Shown here piece after piece: positions 1 to 10,661 of a stretch of 64,000 bases of DNA. Both the position numbers and the translations under genes were made by a program. The DNA comes from Harmothoe impar. Taxonomy: Eukaryota > Annelida > Polychaeta > Phyllodocida > Polynoidae. Location of the stretch: assembly GCA_947462335.1 (NCBI GenBank), contig OX381709.1, forward strand, positions 82,460,622-82,524,621, given 5' to 3'. Below the pieces are notes generated by a model, which worked only from the letters and a program-made list of their open reading frames with translations, was not told the origin of the DNA and did not search any database. Position 1 is the stretch's first letter. Every line of letters starts with the position of its first letter.

Positions 1-2
1 GC

Positions 3-1703
3 GGAGTGAAGCACGTAAATGCGGATTGTTTGTCTAGGAGACCAATCCGAAGATGTGCAAGAATAGACTGTGAAGACTGTGGCATACATAACGCGTTGGT
101 GGCTCCAATAATGAATTTTGATCCAGCCTGGGAAGAGAACTTGGTGTTTTGGTCGGCGGAGTCCATACTTGAAGCTCAGCAGGAGGACGAAGGTATCAAC
201 ATGATACGGAATCTGATCCTGGAGAGAGCTGCTCGTCCCGTCAGACCTGCTCTGTCATTAGAATGTGTGGAAGTAAGGAACTTAGTGGGCCAATGGTCGC
301 AGTTGGTAGTGCGAGACGGCCTATTGTGTAGATGGAAAACTCTTGAAGGCAAAGCCAGGAGGAGGCTACAGATAGTCTTGCCAGCTTCTCTGAGATGGGA
401 AGTATTCGAGTTTTTCCATGGTCATCAGACTTCCGCTCATTTTGGCAGGAAACGGACTTTGGACAAACTAGCGAGGAGATATTACTGGCCTGGGATGTCT
501 AAGGATGTAATACGTTGGTTGATGGAATGCCCGACATGTTGCCTGGTAAAGCCGGGCCCTGGGAAGGGTAAAACATCTCTCAGACAAGAACTGTTCGGAG
601 TCAGATTTGCGAGGATAGCCATTGATATAATCACTGGCTTCCAGACAACTCCAAACTCCAACGTGTGCATGATGGTAGTACAAGACTACTATACCAAGTT
701 TGTACGGGTAATTCCTATGAAAGATCATACTGCGCTTACTTGTGCACAAGCTCTGGTTAAGGAGTGGGTCCTAACATTTGGTGCACCCCTCATGCTGCAT
801 TCAGACCAAGGCAGGGAGTTTGAATCTCGTCTCTTCCAAGGGATGATGGATGAGTTGGCAATAGTGAAGACACGCACTAATCCCTATCGACCGCAGTCGG
901 ATGGGATGGTTGAGAGGTTCAATCGCACATTGATACAGGGGCTGACTACGTTAGTTAATTCTAAGCAGGATGACTGGGATACCTTTTCTCAGTATGTAGC
1001 CCATGCTTACAATTGTACAGTGCATGCATCCACTGGTTGCACTCCTAATAGCCTAGTGTTCGGATCTGAGATCATCATGCCAGCTGATTTAGTTTTTGGC
1101 AGTGTTCTGCGGAGGAAGGATCTCCCATGTCGAGTGGCATTTACGGAGACCCTCCGGCGTGAACTGCGTGAAAGCTATGCATTGGTGAGAGGGCACTTGA
1201 AGAAAGCTGCTATTCATCAGAAGGTTGGTTATGATACAGGCTTGAGGGAACGGAAGTATGTGGTAGGACAGAAGGTGGTTAGATTGAAACCACCTGTCCA
1301 TGGAAAGATCTCTAAAGGATGGGATGGACCCTTTGAGGTAACAAAAGTGATATCTGACGTCACTGTGTTACTCAAAGATGTCCGAGGCAAAATTGTTGCT
1401 GGCCATGTGGACCGCCTGAAACCTTGGCTGGGTCGCCGACCAGGCGATGAGGATGGACCCTTGGTAGAAGTACCTTTGCTTAAATCCAGGTGGGTGCGGA
1501 AAGAGCCTGAAGTGGCACCCACGTCTACTAAAAAGACCCCAAAAGCAGCGCCTGCTAAGAAGGTTAAGAGTAGAAAGAAGAAGCAGAAGAAGTTAGCTGC
1601 TAAGGAGAGGGTCGGGAAGACTCCTCCTAGTGCTAAAACGGATGTACCCGCGGATCCTGTGCGTAGAAGTGCACGCATAGCAGGCCGGGGTGCTGTTACT
1701 TAG
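3..1703 (+). CDS. Ty3/gypsy pol C-terminus: RNase H end plus integrase (partial)
   Basis: The frame is open from the window edge, so the 5' end is truncated and no start is assigned; the first in-frame GTG at 6 is not a real start. Numbering from that codon, residues 1-13 carry the RNase H tail motif HVNADCLSRRP. A zinc-binding HHCC domain follows, with histidines near residue 138 and CPTCC near 175. The catalytic triad of the integrase core is visible: D207 (AIDIITG), D267 (HSDQGREF) and E303 (MVERFNRTL), with exactly 35 residues between D267 and E303. A GPF motif near 440 (GWDGPFEV) marks the C-terminal GPY/F module. The tail is lysine-rich with no chromodomain visible. The protein inserts element cDNA into the genome. 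The frame is intact to its TAG at 1701-1703, which suggests recent activity. Confidence 0.9.
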   Translation, partial: GVKHVNADCLSRRPIRRCARIDCEDCGIHNALVAPIMNFDPAWEENLVFWSAESILEAQQEDEGINMIRNLILERAARPVRPALSLECVEVRNLVGQWSQLVVRDGLLCRWKTLEGKARRRLQIVLPASLRWEVFEFFHGHQTSAHFGRKRTLDKLARRYYWPGMSKDVIRWLMECPTCCLVKPGPGKGKTSLRQELFGVRFARIAIDIITGFQTTPNSNVCMMVVQDYYTKFVRVIPMKDHTALTCAQALVKEWVLTFGAPLMLHSDQGREFESRLFQGMMDELAIVKTRTNPYRPQSDGMVERFNRTLIQGLTTLVNSKQDDWDTFSQYVAHAYNCTVHASTGCTPNSLVFGSEIIMPADLVFGSVLRRKDLPCRVAFTETLRRELRESYALVRGHLKKAAIHQKVGYDTGLRERKYVVGQKVVRLKPPVHGKISKGWDGPFEVTKVISDVTVLLKDVRGKIVAGHVDRLKPWLGRRPGDEDGPLVEVPLLKSRWVRKEPEVAPTSTKKTPKAAPAKKVKSRKKKQKKLAAKERVGKTPPSAKTDVPADPVRRSARIAGRGAVT

Positions 1704-1732
1704 TCAGATAAGGGGTCTGGATATGCCAGACG

Positions 1733-1758
1733 GGAGGTCCGAATTTGTTCGGATCTCC
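1733..1758 (+). other. Stem-loop just after pol stop
   Basis: Two 11-nt arms (GGAGGTCCGAA and TTCGGATCTCC) pair fully if one G-U wobble is allowed, around a TTTG loop. It begins 30 nt past the pol stop codon. It could be an RNA structure for 3' processing, packaging or translation. Function is inferred only from position. Confidence 0.5.
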
Positions 1759-2031
1759 GAGGTTTATCCGAGGAACCCCGGGAAGTTAACAGCTGGTGCA
1801 GATTGTCGAGAAAACACAACGAGAAACCCGGATTCTTGGTATAAATTGATGTGGCAGGAACGGGTGCTGCTTACTCAGTAGAGGGCATTGGGATTCCCGG
1901 TATTTGGAATGAGAATAATTATTTAAGATACTTACATGCCGTGATCTGTGTAGTGGGCTAAACCTTAGTAATTGTCGGGTTATTTGTCCCTAGAATCCAA
2001 CCTATTATATCATTGGAAGGAGTGGTGTGTA

Positions 2032-2300
2032 AGAGTGGTTGAAAGGAGATGTTACTCCTTAATATGAGGAAACCAGAAGGGTTTAAATGAGATGCTACTC
2101 CTAAATATGAGAAAACCAGAATGGTTGAGATGAGGAGATGTTACTCCTAAATATGAAAATCAGAATGGTTGAGATGAGGAGATGTTACTCCTAAATATGA
2201 GGAAATCAGAATGGTTGAAATGAGGTGTTAATCCTAAATGTGAGGAAATCAGAATGGTTGAAATGAGGAGATGCTATTCCTAAATGTGAGGAAACCAAAA
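2032..2300 (+). repeat. About 45-bp minisatellite inside gypsy element
   Basis: About six degenerate units run head to tail. Each contains GGAGATGTTACTCCT followed by a segment like AAATATGAGGAAA and CAGAATGGTTGA. The GGAG...CTCC core of each unit is itself a short inverted repeat, so the RNA would form a row of small hairpins. Units vary by a few substitutions and small deletions. Confidence 0.75.
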
Positions 2301-3107
2301 CTAAGAAACATTCCCTCGGAGTAAGTCCGGAACACCAAATTATTTTTTTCAACATTTATTGTATTCAGAATATCATGAATACATCCAGTGCATTGTTCAT
2401 CAATACTTGTTTTATGTCAGCATGAATGCTTAGGAGGTTAACTCAAACGCTCCTTGCACTCTTAAAAACATTGTAAAACTCAACGATGAGAGTGAGGATC
2501 TACCACCATTCATGGTTGCAAACATGGATGTGGTGTTTTCTCCCTCAGTGGAGATTGTTGGTGATGATTCAGTTTTTGGGGAGGTGATAGGATGAGCTCT
2601 CCTGCCACTTTTTCATTCACTGATAATTTGTCTTTAATCTCAGGGAAATTGTATTTTGCTAGTAGGGTGTAGTCCAAAGATCAAGATTGAACTAACATGA
2701 GTTGGAGGCAGTGAAAGCTGATCTCCACTCTCGTATGAAGAAGAAGGAATAAGAGACAGGAGTACTCAAAACTGATCTCGAATTGAGAGATGTGTTGGAT
2801 ACTTAAAACTCTTGGTGGAGAGGATTAGGATAGAGAAGGAATTGGTTGCTTATACTATCCTAACCACAAACCACATAATTCAATTAGACATAGTTAAAAG
2901 AGATGACTACCATGTGGGAGCATAAATTCTACTCCTTGTAGTCTGATCTTATAGTTTAAATTGATCATGTAAAGTCTCTTAAGGTAAAATTGGTTGATCT
3001 GAATGAGTGGTACTCCGTTCTTGACAAAACAGTCATAAGAGGACGATGAGTGCTTCTCGGAGATTACTGATTTCTTTGAGGACTGCGATAATAATACCAC
3101 TTACTAT

Positions 3108-3255
3108 GTGGTATGGTGAGAGTACTATAGGGTAGAGAGGAGTTCTGCTCCACTACATCTATGGTACAGTGATGCAGTCTCGTGGTATGGTGAGAGTACT
3201 ATAGGGTAGAGAGGAGTTCTGCTCCACTACATCTATGGTACAGTGATGCAGTCTA
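3108..3255 (+). repeat. 74-bp tandem duplication
   Basis: Two adjacent copies of 74 bp (3108-3181 and 3182-3255), each starting GTGGTATGGTGAGAGTACTA and ending near GATGCAGTCT. They are essentially identical, so the duplication is young relative to the element. Confidence 0.85.
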
Positions 3256-4631
3256 CAATGGTGAGTTAGGAGATGATCAATCTGATCCCCTCTCCTGCAC
3301 CGGGAGTTGCAGCTACATAAGATGAATCAGGAGATGAAATTATAATCTCCTATAAATAATTCTAATGGGACTATATGGTCTCTGGGTACCTTCCTGGATC
3401 GGACGCTATGCCGGCCCGGGTACACAGAGTATGTTCCTCATTGGAATTCATTATTGCAAAGAAACTCAAACCCAGTAAGTTTGAGGAGAGTCCATGTCGG
3501 CTGACACTCGAATTGAGGAGTCAGAAACCTTTGGGTAAAAGTTCTAACCAAAACCTTTGGGTTTTTAAGTACATAAGACAAAGATTTTCTTGCGGAGCCA
3601 TTAAGTCTAAAGCCTTGATCTCCGATGGAAGTTTTTACTTATGTTACATGATTTTGTAAGGTGTTATGCCATGTCACTGTGATTTATATTCACATAAGTA
3701 CGCAAGTTGGTGGAAAAGTCAGGTACGCAATCATGTACACTGTAATGTACATAGACAGGTACGCAATCAGATATGAAAAATCTGAGTCAGGTACGCAACC
3801 ATGTACACAGTCATGTACATAGACCGGTACGCACTTCGCCACACTCACAATCAGTGTTCGTCGTGGACGGGATGCTGCCTCTACAGTATGCTGAAGGGTA
3901 CGGTTCCGGAGATGGTCTGGACAATTACCGTACGGACCTGCCTGTCCCTCTGCCATCCATCAAGCCTTATGATGTACGACTGCTGGGCTTTGACAGTCTG
4001 TTGAAGCTGCAGCTGTGGTGGGAGATTTGGATTATGGTGGAATACTGCAGAACTCTACCTCCTCCAATATCCTGTCATCCTGATGAACTGATTAGCGTTA
4101 TGTGAGCTATGATACACATACACGCTTCTCCTACTACCAGCTATGAACTGTTCCGGTACAACTTCAGTGTTCCAGCAACTCTGTTCTACATGAGAGTTGA
4201 CTTATAGACTTCCAGTTGGATTATGTTACCTGTCTCCAGTGGTTAGTCATCGATGGAGCACAGTGCAACACGACTGTTGTACTTAAAATTTTATAGAGGC
4301 ACTATCTTAATGTTGTATGGTTTGAAGGGTACAAATATGAAAAGACACTCCTAAGAACTTTTATATCTTGTGCCTAGTACCCAATTTATATGCTAGTGTG
4401 TGTTTTCTGTGTTGGAGATACAACATTATATCTCTCCATGCTTGAGAAGCCTTCTCTCTGAGCAGGATATGCGTGAATCAAAACGGACAGTGAACACTCA
4501 TTCTGCTGATATATTTGGATCTCTTTGAGACCAAGCAGAGACTATGCTACAGGTGGCTACATATTATTTGGTTTATGAAACCAGGGACTGCACATATGTT
4601 GATATACTCGTGAAGGTTACCATAGATGCCT

Positions 4632-4800
4632 TGGACTATAACACAGTTTCCTCAGTTTGACTTTCCAGAAGGGCTAGCAAGCTTAGAGATGTGTGTTTAA
4701 TACTCGTATGTTGATGCCATGTGCTTTATACTGTAACACTGTTTCCTCAGTTTGACTTTCCAGAAGGGTTAGCAAGCTTAGAGATGTGTGTTCAATAAGT
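4632..4800 (+). repeat. Spaced 95-bp-period duplication
   Basis: A segment of about 65 bp containing GTTTCCTCAGTTTGACTTTC occurs at 4646 and again at 4741, with one substitution in the next 20 bases. The copies are 95 bp apart. Confidence 0.7.
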
Positions 4801-5112
4801 ATGTGTAGCTATACTTTGGTTTGTGAAATCACTATGATATTCATCACTGCATTATCCGTTTCATATTCTTGAGCATTTCTAGAATTGAAAATGTATGAAT
4901 ATTGAGAGAGGATATATGAGTTATTGGAGGTATTTTATTGAAGTATTTTCAGTAAGAGGAGTTTTCTAAACTCCTGGTATTGTTTTAATTGAGGTCTTGA
5001 GAAGTAAGTCGTCTCTACTATTATATAGTTTCGACAATATATATTGTTATACTCATGTTACTCATATAACAATACTCAATTCTTTCGGTTGCTGAAGGTT
5101 ACTATATTGTCT

Positions 5113-5124
5113 GGTGGGGGGTAG
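5113..5124 (+). promoter_or_regulatory. Polypurine tract
   Basis: GGTGGGGGGTAG lies directly before the TGTAGC start of the LTR. This is the expected position and composition of the plus-strand DNA synthesis primer of a Ty3/gypsy element. Confidence 0.75.
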
Positions 5125-5308
5125 TGTAGCGATCCGCCTTACTCCTCTCACCCTCACGCCGGACTTGCCGGGCCTCCCGCCCGGTTACCCGAACTTTCCC
5201 GGGAAGGTCCCGCGGTCACTGGGTGCAGCCCCCCTCCCCCCTGCTGCTGGTGGTGCTGGGTGCCTGGGACTCCCGGATTTGTGCCCACTGAACCTTGACC
5301 AGGGGCAG

Positions 5309-5318
5309 GTATATAAGG
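5309..5318 (+). promoter_or_regulatory. LTR TATA box
   Basis: GTATATAAGG lies 184 bp inside the LTR, upstream of the poly(A) signal. This is a typical U3 promoter position. Confidence 0.6.
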
Positions 5319-5708
5319 CCTGCCTGCCAGGACACCAGCAAGGTATTCCTTGAGGCTGGCTCATGCCAGTCCATAGAGTGCTACACAGCAGTGGGTCCTA
5401 GATCCCTGCTGTAGTCCCACTGTTGGAGCTGGGCTCCCTACAGGTTGGTTGCTGTCACATATATCTCCAAGTCTGGGAGATTGGTGTGACAGGTATACGC
5501 TCCACCCTTCCCAACTCCCATGATGGAGTGGGAACTGTTGGAGGAACCTTTCTGTATGAAGCCAGCATAGCCCCAACTATAGAACCCCTATCCCCCATTC
5601 CTGTAGAAGTGGGGTTCTGAGGCATACATGAGTATGGGAGTGGGGAGTGAACTGAAGTAATAAGACCTGAGAATATATCTCATTCTGTAACTGTGCTTGA
5701 TCTATTGA

Positions 5709-5714
5709 AATAAA
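5709..5714 (+). terminator. LTR poly(A) signal
   Basis: AATAAA lies about 390 bp downstream of the LTR TATA box and about 75 bp before the LTR end. Confidence 0.55.
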
Positions 5715-5921
5715 GAAATATAATTAATACAACCTATTCTTCGAATCTGTTGGCTCAGAATACAATCCCTGTATCCTGAACCAGTTACATAATAATCAAT
5801 GTGATTCATGTGAGAATTGTGAAAGATGTTATCAAATATATAAGAATACATAAATGGTACCATATCCAATGGGTTCCCAAAGGCAACTTCAGAGCTTGCT
5901 ACTTAATCTACAAAATTGATT

Positions 5922-6505
5922 CATGGATGGGCTGACACAGATAATTAGGAAATTTCCTACTCATCATAGCTCACTGTAATGAACTGTCATGTTGAACACA
6001 TATCTATTTGAAGGCCTGTCATTAATCACATTATTGAGCCGTACCCTCATGTCTACCTTTATTTAGTTAGTAGCTTTTGACCAGGCTCCATGCAGTACGG
6101 GTAAACAAACACCCTCACAGTCTGCAACCACCTCTGCCCATCCCATCCTATACAATCTCCCTATGTGCTACTTACCACCCTATTAATCATAGGGCTTGGC
6201 ACTTCAATTATATATTTGTCTAGCAAAGTCTACATCAATGACCCTTCATCTCCGTCTGTGAACCTCCTTCCATCCCCCACTTCCGGTTTCCAAACCCCAA
6301 ACCGACCTCTTATCCCGTAATGCCTTCACCTTTCTACCATTTACATTGCCCAGATCCTCTACTTACCTCCTACACCCACACCTCTGCTGCCACTCTGTCC
6401 CCATCCCTCTGCCCCTTGGGTCCAATTGGTACAAGCCCCCTGGTTAATAGCATCATACAGCTTGATAGCCAAATGGTTCCCAATCAAAGATTGAAAACTT
6501 TCATG
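5922..6505 (+). repeat. Left part of duplicated unit, copy A1
   Basis: Matches 39068-40170 in copy B from GATTCATGGATG onward. A holds one copy of a module that is tandemly doubled in B, and lacks about 60 bp around the CTCTGCTGATCAATCG segment. No gene is seen; the 62-codon frame at 6320-6508 is not preserved in B. Confidence 0.8.
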
Positions 6506-6681
6506 TAGCCTACTAGCACTCACCTGGGAGTATCATAACTAGAATGGTCCAGCATAAAGGGTGTCTTGGGACATTTTTGAGCAGATTGACCTATCACAGG
6601 TTAGGCATTATTACCAGTATCCACCATCCAAATGGCTCTAATCAGCCAAATCTTTAAGAGGGAGTTGACTGTAGTAGAGCT

Positions 6682-6683
6682 AT
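6682..6683. other. Empty target site for the 131-bp CCCAG element
   Basis: A1 reads GAGCTATGTCTC where A2 (9516-9650) and B (40353-40487) carry an element flanked by AT on both sides. The single AT here is the unoccupied site, so the element arrived after A1 split from the A2/B lineage. Confidence 0.7.
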
Positions 6684-6804
6684 GTCTCAATCTGCCTTAT
6701 AGAACACTGAGGACTTTAGACAGGTGAGCAGGTCATACAGCTGGCCCTAACTACCTCCATGATGGGTGAATAAATGGACAGGGGTTATCCGGGGATCATA
6801 GTCA

Positions 6805-7317
6805 AATTTTTTTTAAGGTTTGAAAGGTTTTTATTGCCAAATCACAAAAATTACAATTTGTGGTATATGTTATGACAATAAAGGTGATGCCTTTTCATTC
6901 ATAATAATGCAATAATTTGTTGTCACATATTGGATGAGATAAAGATGATAATACAATTGATGATATAAAGATGGTAATCATACAGTCTATGTACAGCAAA
7001 AATAAATAAACATACAATATATACAGATAAAGGGGGTACAATTAAGTAGAAAACTTCACTTGAAACAGAGTCACAATTTCTGTAATTATCTCTTAATGGG
7101 CTAACACTGGGCAATCTACACAGCACGACTTGATGGAGTATGCAGGCCTTCTATGCATGCGTCATGCAATCTTCATATAAGGATATATTTTAACTGAGGT
7201 TGGCACGATATTTGAATTAAGATCTCATGTCCTACTCTGAAAATGTCATTATAACATCTTCCAAGGGACTTTATGATCCAGAAAGACAGAAAGAGAGACA
7301 GAAAGAGAGACAGAAAT
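6805..7317 (-). mobile_element. Probable LINE 3'-end fragment
   Basis: Present in A1 but missing from the collinear positions in A2 (about 9770) and B (about 40615). On the minus strand it ends in a GGCAATAAAAACC-type tail, as many CR1/L2-like LINE 3' ends do. The other side is a purine stretch of repeated AGAAAGAGAGAC (7284-7318). A 67-codon minus frame (6923-7126) shows no clear domain. Class assignment is tentative. Confidence 0.4.
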
Positions 7318-8199
7318 ACTGAGGTTAATCGGTTTCCACAGTATTTGCAATACATGTAGTGTACAAGTATACTCTAGGGAAACTGATGTCCATAAAGTAC
7401 TTTAAGGTCATTGCCAAGGTTGACAACCTTTGGAGCCTCCTGTACATTTGTCGGCACTGAAATGAAATTAGGCCCTCTCTCTACTGATTACGGATGAAAG
7501 AGGCTGGTAGGTCTATTATGAGACTGTTGTATCATCACAAACACAGCAGCAGTTGTCTAAGTTCTCATAACAATAGCACTGAGGTAGCTACAGGCTGTTG
7601 CAATTCACAGAGACAAAAAGCTTATTCTGCTACAGAAAAAACACTTTTATCACCAAAGAGAAAAGTAGAAGTCTGCATGTTAGGTACCATCACAGAATGC
7701 CATCACCCAGTACATCCTGTCTCTCAATGACTGCCATGTGCTTCTCTGGCCGTTCTGAAAAGGGTCTTTATCTCCTCTTTCCTGTCCCCATGTTTTTTCT
7801 CAGATTCACCATGCAGGCAATATAAGCCTTATAAATGCTATGGATACAAGCAAACACAATTCCCAAGCAACTCTCCATGATTAGCCTCATGTCACTAATC
7901 TCCTGTCCCATTATAAAGCCTATAACACATTCTATGACTTCATCTAGAGAGTGATGCTAGAACATGGTGTTGAGCTCCCATTGACATTGATCAATGAGCT
8001 GCCATGTCAAATATGCCTCTACTGGAAAACTGTTCATTTACCATTTCCAAGGATTCTGGAACATTAACCTCCAGACATTGTACCCTTGGAATAGCCATTA
8101 CCCCACTTCCAAGAGTCAGGGAACAACAGCTCAGAATAATGTACTTGGAATATAACCTCAAATCGACCTGCTTAAAACCATCAAGAGGTGCCTAAGCAT

Positions 8200-8580
8200 A
8201 TTTCCTGATGGCAATAAAAATGGTGGCTAAAGGACATAAGTGGTGCAGCACACCCCAGGGTATTGTGGTAATTTATCATATCATCTCTGTGATGTAAGTG
8301 GGTTTTATTTTGAGCTGACTCGATAAATTGGCTGTTGTGTCCTGCAACAGACAAAAACACCACACAGATTACCGGTGAGAATTGGGTCTTTGTGGGCTGT
8401 CATGTCTGCTCATTTTATCCATTATGCAGCTTTTTACTGAGGAAGGTTTTTTGTTTAGGGCGGGATTATTTCATTTACTCAAGTCTGGCTCATGCTAGTC
8501 CACAGGAGGTAACATCATAAAGTGGTGGCTGGTGTTTTTCACATCCTGACCTCAGTGCTTTTCTGTGTTTTCTGAGTTGC
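8200..8580 (+). repeat. Triplicated block, copy 1 of 3
   Basis: Nearly the same 350-380 bp occurs at 13330-13690 and 42450-42810, all in the same orientation. It contains AATTGGCTGTTGTGTCCTGC and the GTGGTGGCTGGTGTTTTTCA segment. Reading frames are not shared across all copies. It is part of the larger A1/A2/B duplication. Confidence 0.8.
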
Positions 8581-9353
8581 TAATGATGTATGGAAAACAG
8601 ATATTTGGTCAGGCAGGAGGAAAGCTAGATACGAAACTCCATCTAAGATATCTAAACACATAAATGATAGGTGACAGATATCTAAACACATAGGTAATGA
8701 CATGAATTCAAGAGTGACAGTTACATCTTCTATGAGAACAAAACACATGTCTTTGTGAGTGCTGAATAGAGGTTTAAGTGTTTGTGAATTTGTGGTGACT
8801 GTCAATGTTCCAACTCAAATACGATTGCTCTATAACAAAGCTAAAGAGACAGCTGGCCCGCCAAACCAGTCTATCAGAGACTCATTTCCACTCATTCAGG
8901 GAGCTTTGGCACATTCTAGTCCCCAGTCTCCATTTTGAAAATTCATTATTTGGCAAGGTACTTTGGCACTCCTATTAGCAAAACACTCACTTGGCACAGG
9001 CAACTGTAGTCAATTGTGCCAGACAGACATAAGGCAGGGAGATATATCGTACGGGTAACAGGAGGACCTAGCGTTAGACTCGGCTGGCTAAGGCAACTGC
9101 CACAAAGATTGGTTCTTCTTTCAGTATTTCATTACAACCTGTGAAACGTCTTATTCTTTGTCCTACAAATGTAAATAATTTTACAGAATATTTAAATGAA
9201 TACCCTGCTGATATGTAATAAATGGCAGTGGGATCAGATTCAATCATACTATCTGCCACGCTTGCGATATACTCAATCCCTTTAAAAGGAAAGACGTGCA
9301 CTTGAAGATCCAGATCTTCTCTTCCTGGATATTTGTTGTTGGTGCAACTTTCT

Positions 9354-10661
9354 TGAAGCCCTCTGGCACACATCTGGGAGTACCAGAATTAGACTGGGCC
9401 AGTATATAGAGTGTCTAGATTTCCCTATCACAGGTTAGGCATTACTACCAGTATCTACCATCCACATGGCTCTAATCAGCAGAATCTTTAAGAGGGAATT
9501 TACTGTAGTACAGTTATCCCAGCAAAAAAAACAAAAAACGTGATGCAACGATATATAACATTTCTATATGGCTTTTTATCACAGCAAAACGTTATATAAT
9601 GTAAATAACATTGTTTTGACGTAAAATAACATATTTTTGTTAGCTGGGATGACTCAATGTGCCGTATAGAGCACTGAGGACATTAGACAGGTGAACAGGT
9701 CATAGAGCTGCCTGCAAACTACCTCCATGATAAATGAATACGTGGACAGTGGTTATCTAGGGATCGTGATAAATGTTGAGGTTAATTAGTTTCCACACTA
9801 TTTGCAGTACACTCTGGGGGGAAGTGCTGTCCATGAAATGTCTACAGGTCATTGCCAAGGTTGACCACCTTTGGGGCCTCCTATACATTTGCATTGGCAC
9901 CAACATACCATAAAGCTATTTACTGATGTACCATGAAATGAAAGGCTCTCTTTTTTCTGCCTATAAACCCCATAGCGAGCAGTATGCACCACATCCCCAG
10001 CAGCTCTTGGATGTGAATGAGAGTGAATGGGGGAGGATAGAGTACAGGCAAAAGCAATGTAATGTATAATGGATGAAAGAGGCTGGTATGTCTGTTGTAT
10101 CATCATAACCACAGCAGCAGTTACTCAACTTCTCATAACAATAACACAGAGGGAGCTGCAGGCTGCTGTAATTCATGACGACAAAAAGCTTTATTCTACA
10201 AAAAAGGCAGATTTGTCCGAAGGAAAAGAGAATAGTAGAAGGATGCATGTTAGATACCATCACATAATGCCATCACCCATTACATCCTGTCTATCAATGA
10301 CTCCTATGTGTCTGGGTTGTCCTGGCCTTAAAGAGACCTTTATCTCCTCTTTTATGTCCCCTCTTTTGTAAGTGCCCATCTCCGAGGACACAGACACATG
10401 TATTCATCTGTAAATGTGATCTCTATTGTAGCTTTCTCAATGAATATGACAACGCTGTCAGAATGGCAACCATTATTCACTCTCATGTGTTTAGAAACAG
10501 GGATATTAGTCTTTATTGCCCCTATCAAAACATTTTCTTCTTCTTTTAAAACTGATGTTTATTCAGGAGGTAAGAGTAAGGTTCCTGAGGATCCTGTTTG
10601 CATTGGGCTCCTGACTGCTGCTACTGAATTTTTGGTGAATTTATATATATGGGCATGCAAA
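9354..10661 (+). repeat. Copy A2 of duplicated unit, left segment
   Basis: Matches B 40193-41505 at high identity with an offset of about 30.84 kb and matches A1 6506-7800. The match stops exactly where the element at 10662 begins and resumes at 11869 opposite B 41506. No gene is seen. Confidence 0.85.
9518..9648. mobile_element. 131-bp CCCAG...CTGGG MITE, AT duplication
   Basis: Starts CCCAGCAAAAAAAAC and ends TTTTTGTTAGCTGGG, with ACGTTATATAATG-type DNA inside and AT on both sides (9516-9517 and 9649-9650). The same insertion is in B at 40355-40485, so it predates the A/B duplication. A1 has the empty site. Non-autonomous. Confidence 0.85.

Larger units (their letters stand above)
1704..5112. 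other. Long non-coding region between pol and 3' LTR
   Basis: About 3.4 kb with no convincing ORF; the longest plus-strand frame is 94 codons at 3375-3659, with no recognised motif. It holds a strong hairpin next to the pol stop, a roughly 45-bp minisatellite, a 74-bp tandem duplication and a 95-bp spaced duplication (listed separately). No envelope-like features such as a signal peptide or membrane anchor are visible in any frame I read. It may be structural RNA of the element or the relic of an extra ORF. Confidence 0.6.
1..5789 (+). mobile_element. Ty3/gypsy LTR retrotransposon, 5' part outside window
   Basis: An open frame entering from the left edge encodes the end of RNase H and a complete integrase. 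It is followed by a long non-coding stretch, a purine-rich tract and a TG...CA-bounded LTR with a TATA box and a poly(A) signal. This order (pol, polypurine tract, 3' LTR) is that of a Ty3/gypsy element on the plus strand. The 5' LTR, primer site, gag, protease and reverse transcriptase lie to the left of the window. The target duplication cannot be tested without the 5' LTR. The 3.4 kb between pol and the LTR is unusually long, so a lost third ORF or a captured insertion is possible. Confidence 0.85.
5125..5789 (+). mobile_element. 3' LTR of the gypsy element (665 bp)
   Basis: Begins TGTAGCGATCC right after the polypurine tract and ends CCAGTTACA, giving the canonical TG...CA ends. It contains a TATA box at 5309-5318 and AATAAA at 5709-5714 in the right order. 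The left third is markedly GC-rich compared with the surrounding DNA. The end is set by the TG/CA rule and could be off by a few bases because the 5' LTR is not in the window. Confidence 0.8.
6506..9180 (+). repeat. Internal tandem copy A1 of duplicated unit
   Basis: Collinear with A2 (9354-17840 after removing insertions) and with B (40193-43320). Shared landmarks include the GGCTCTAATCAGC block, the TCATTGCCAAGGTTGAC block and the CAACTCAAATACGATTGC block. A1 has a 0.5-kb insertion at 6805-7317. It lacks the parts matching 10370-10661 and 11869-12390, but it keeps 7790-8200, which A2 has lost and B retains at 42020-42430. No conserved reading frame across the three copies. Confidence 0.8.

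Noticed and set aside
1229..1678. 149-codon minus frame opposite the integrase tail
   Set aside because: It is the shadow of the pol frame and has no independent motif.
9074..9373. 99-codon minus frame in A1
   Set aside because: The homologous stretches at 17770 and 43255 do not keep the frame.
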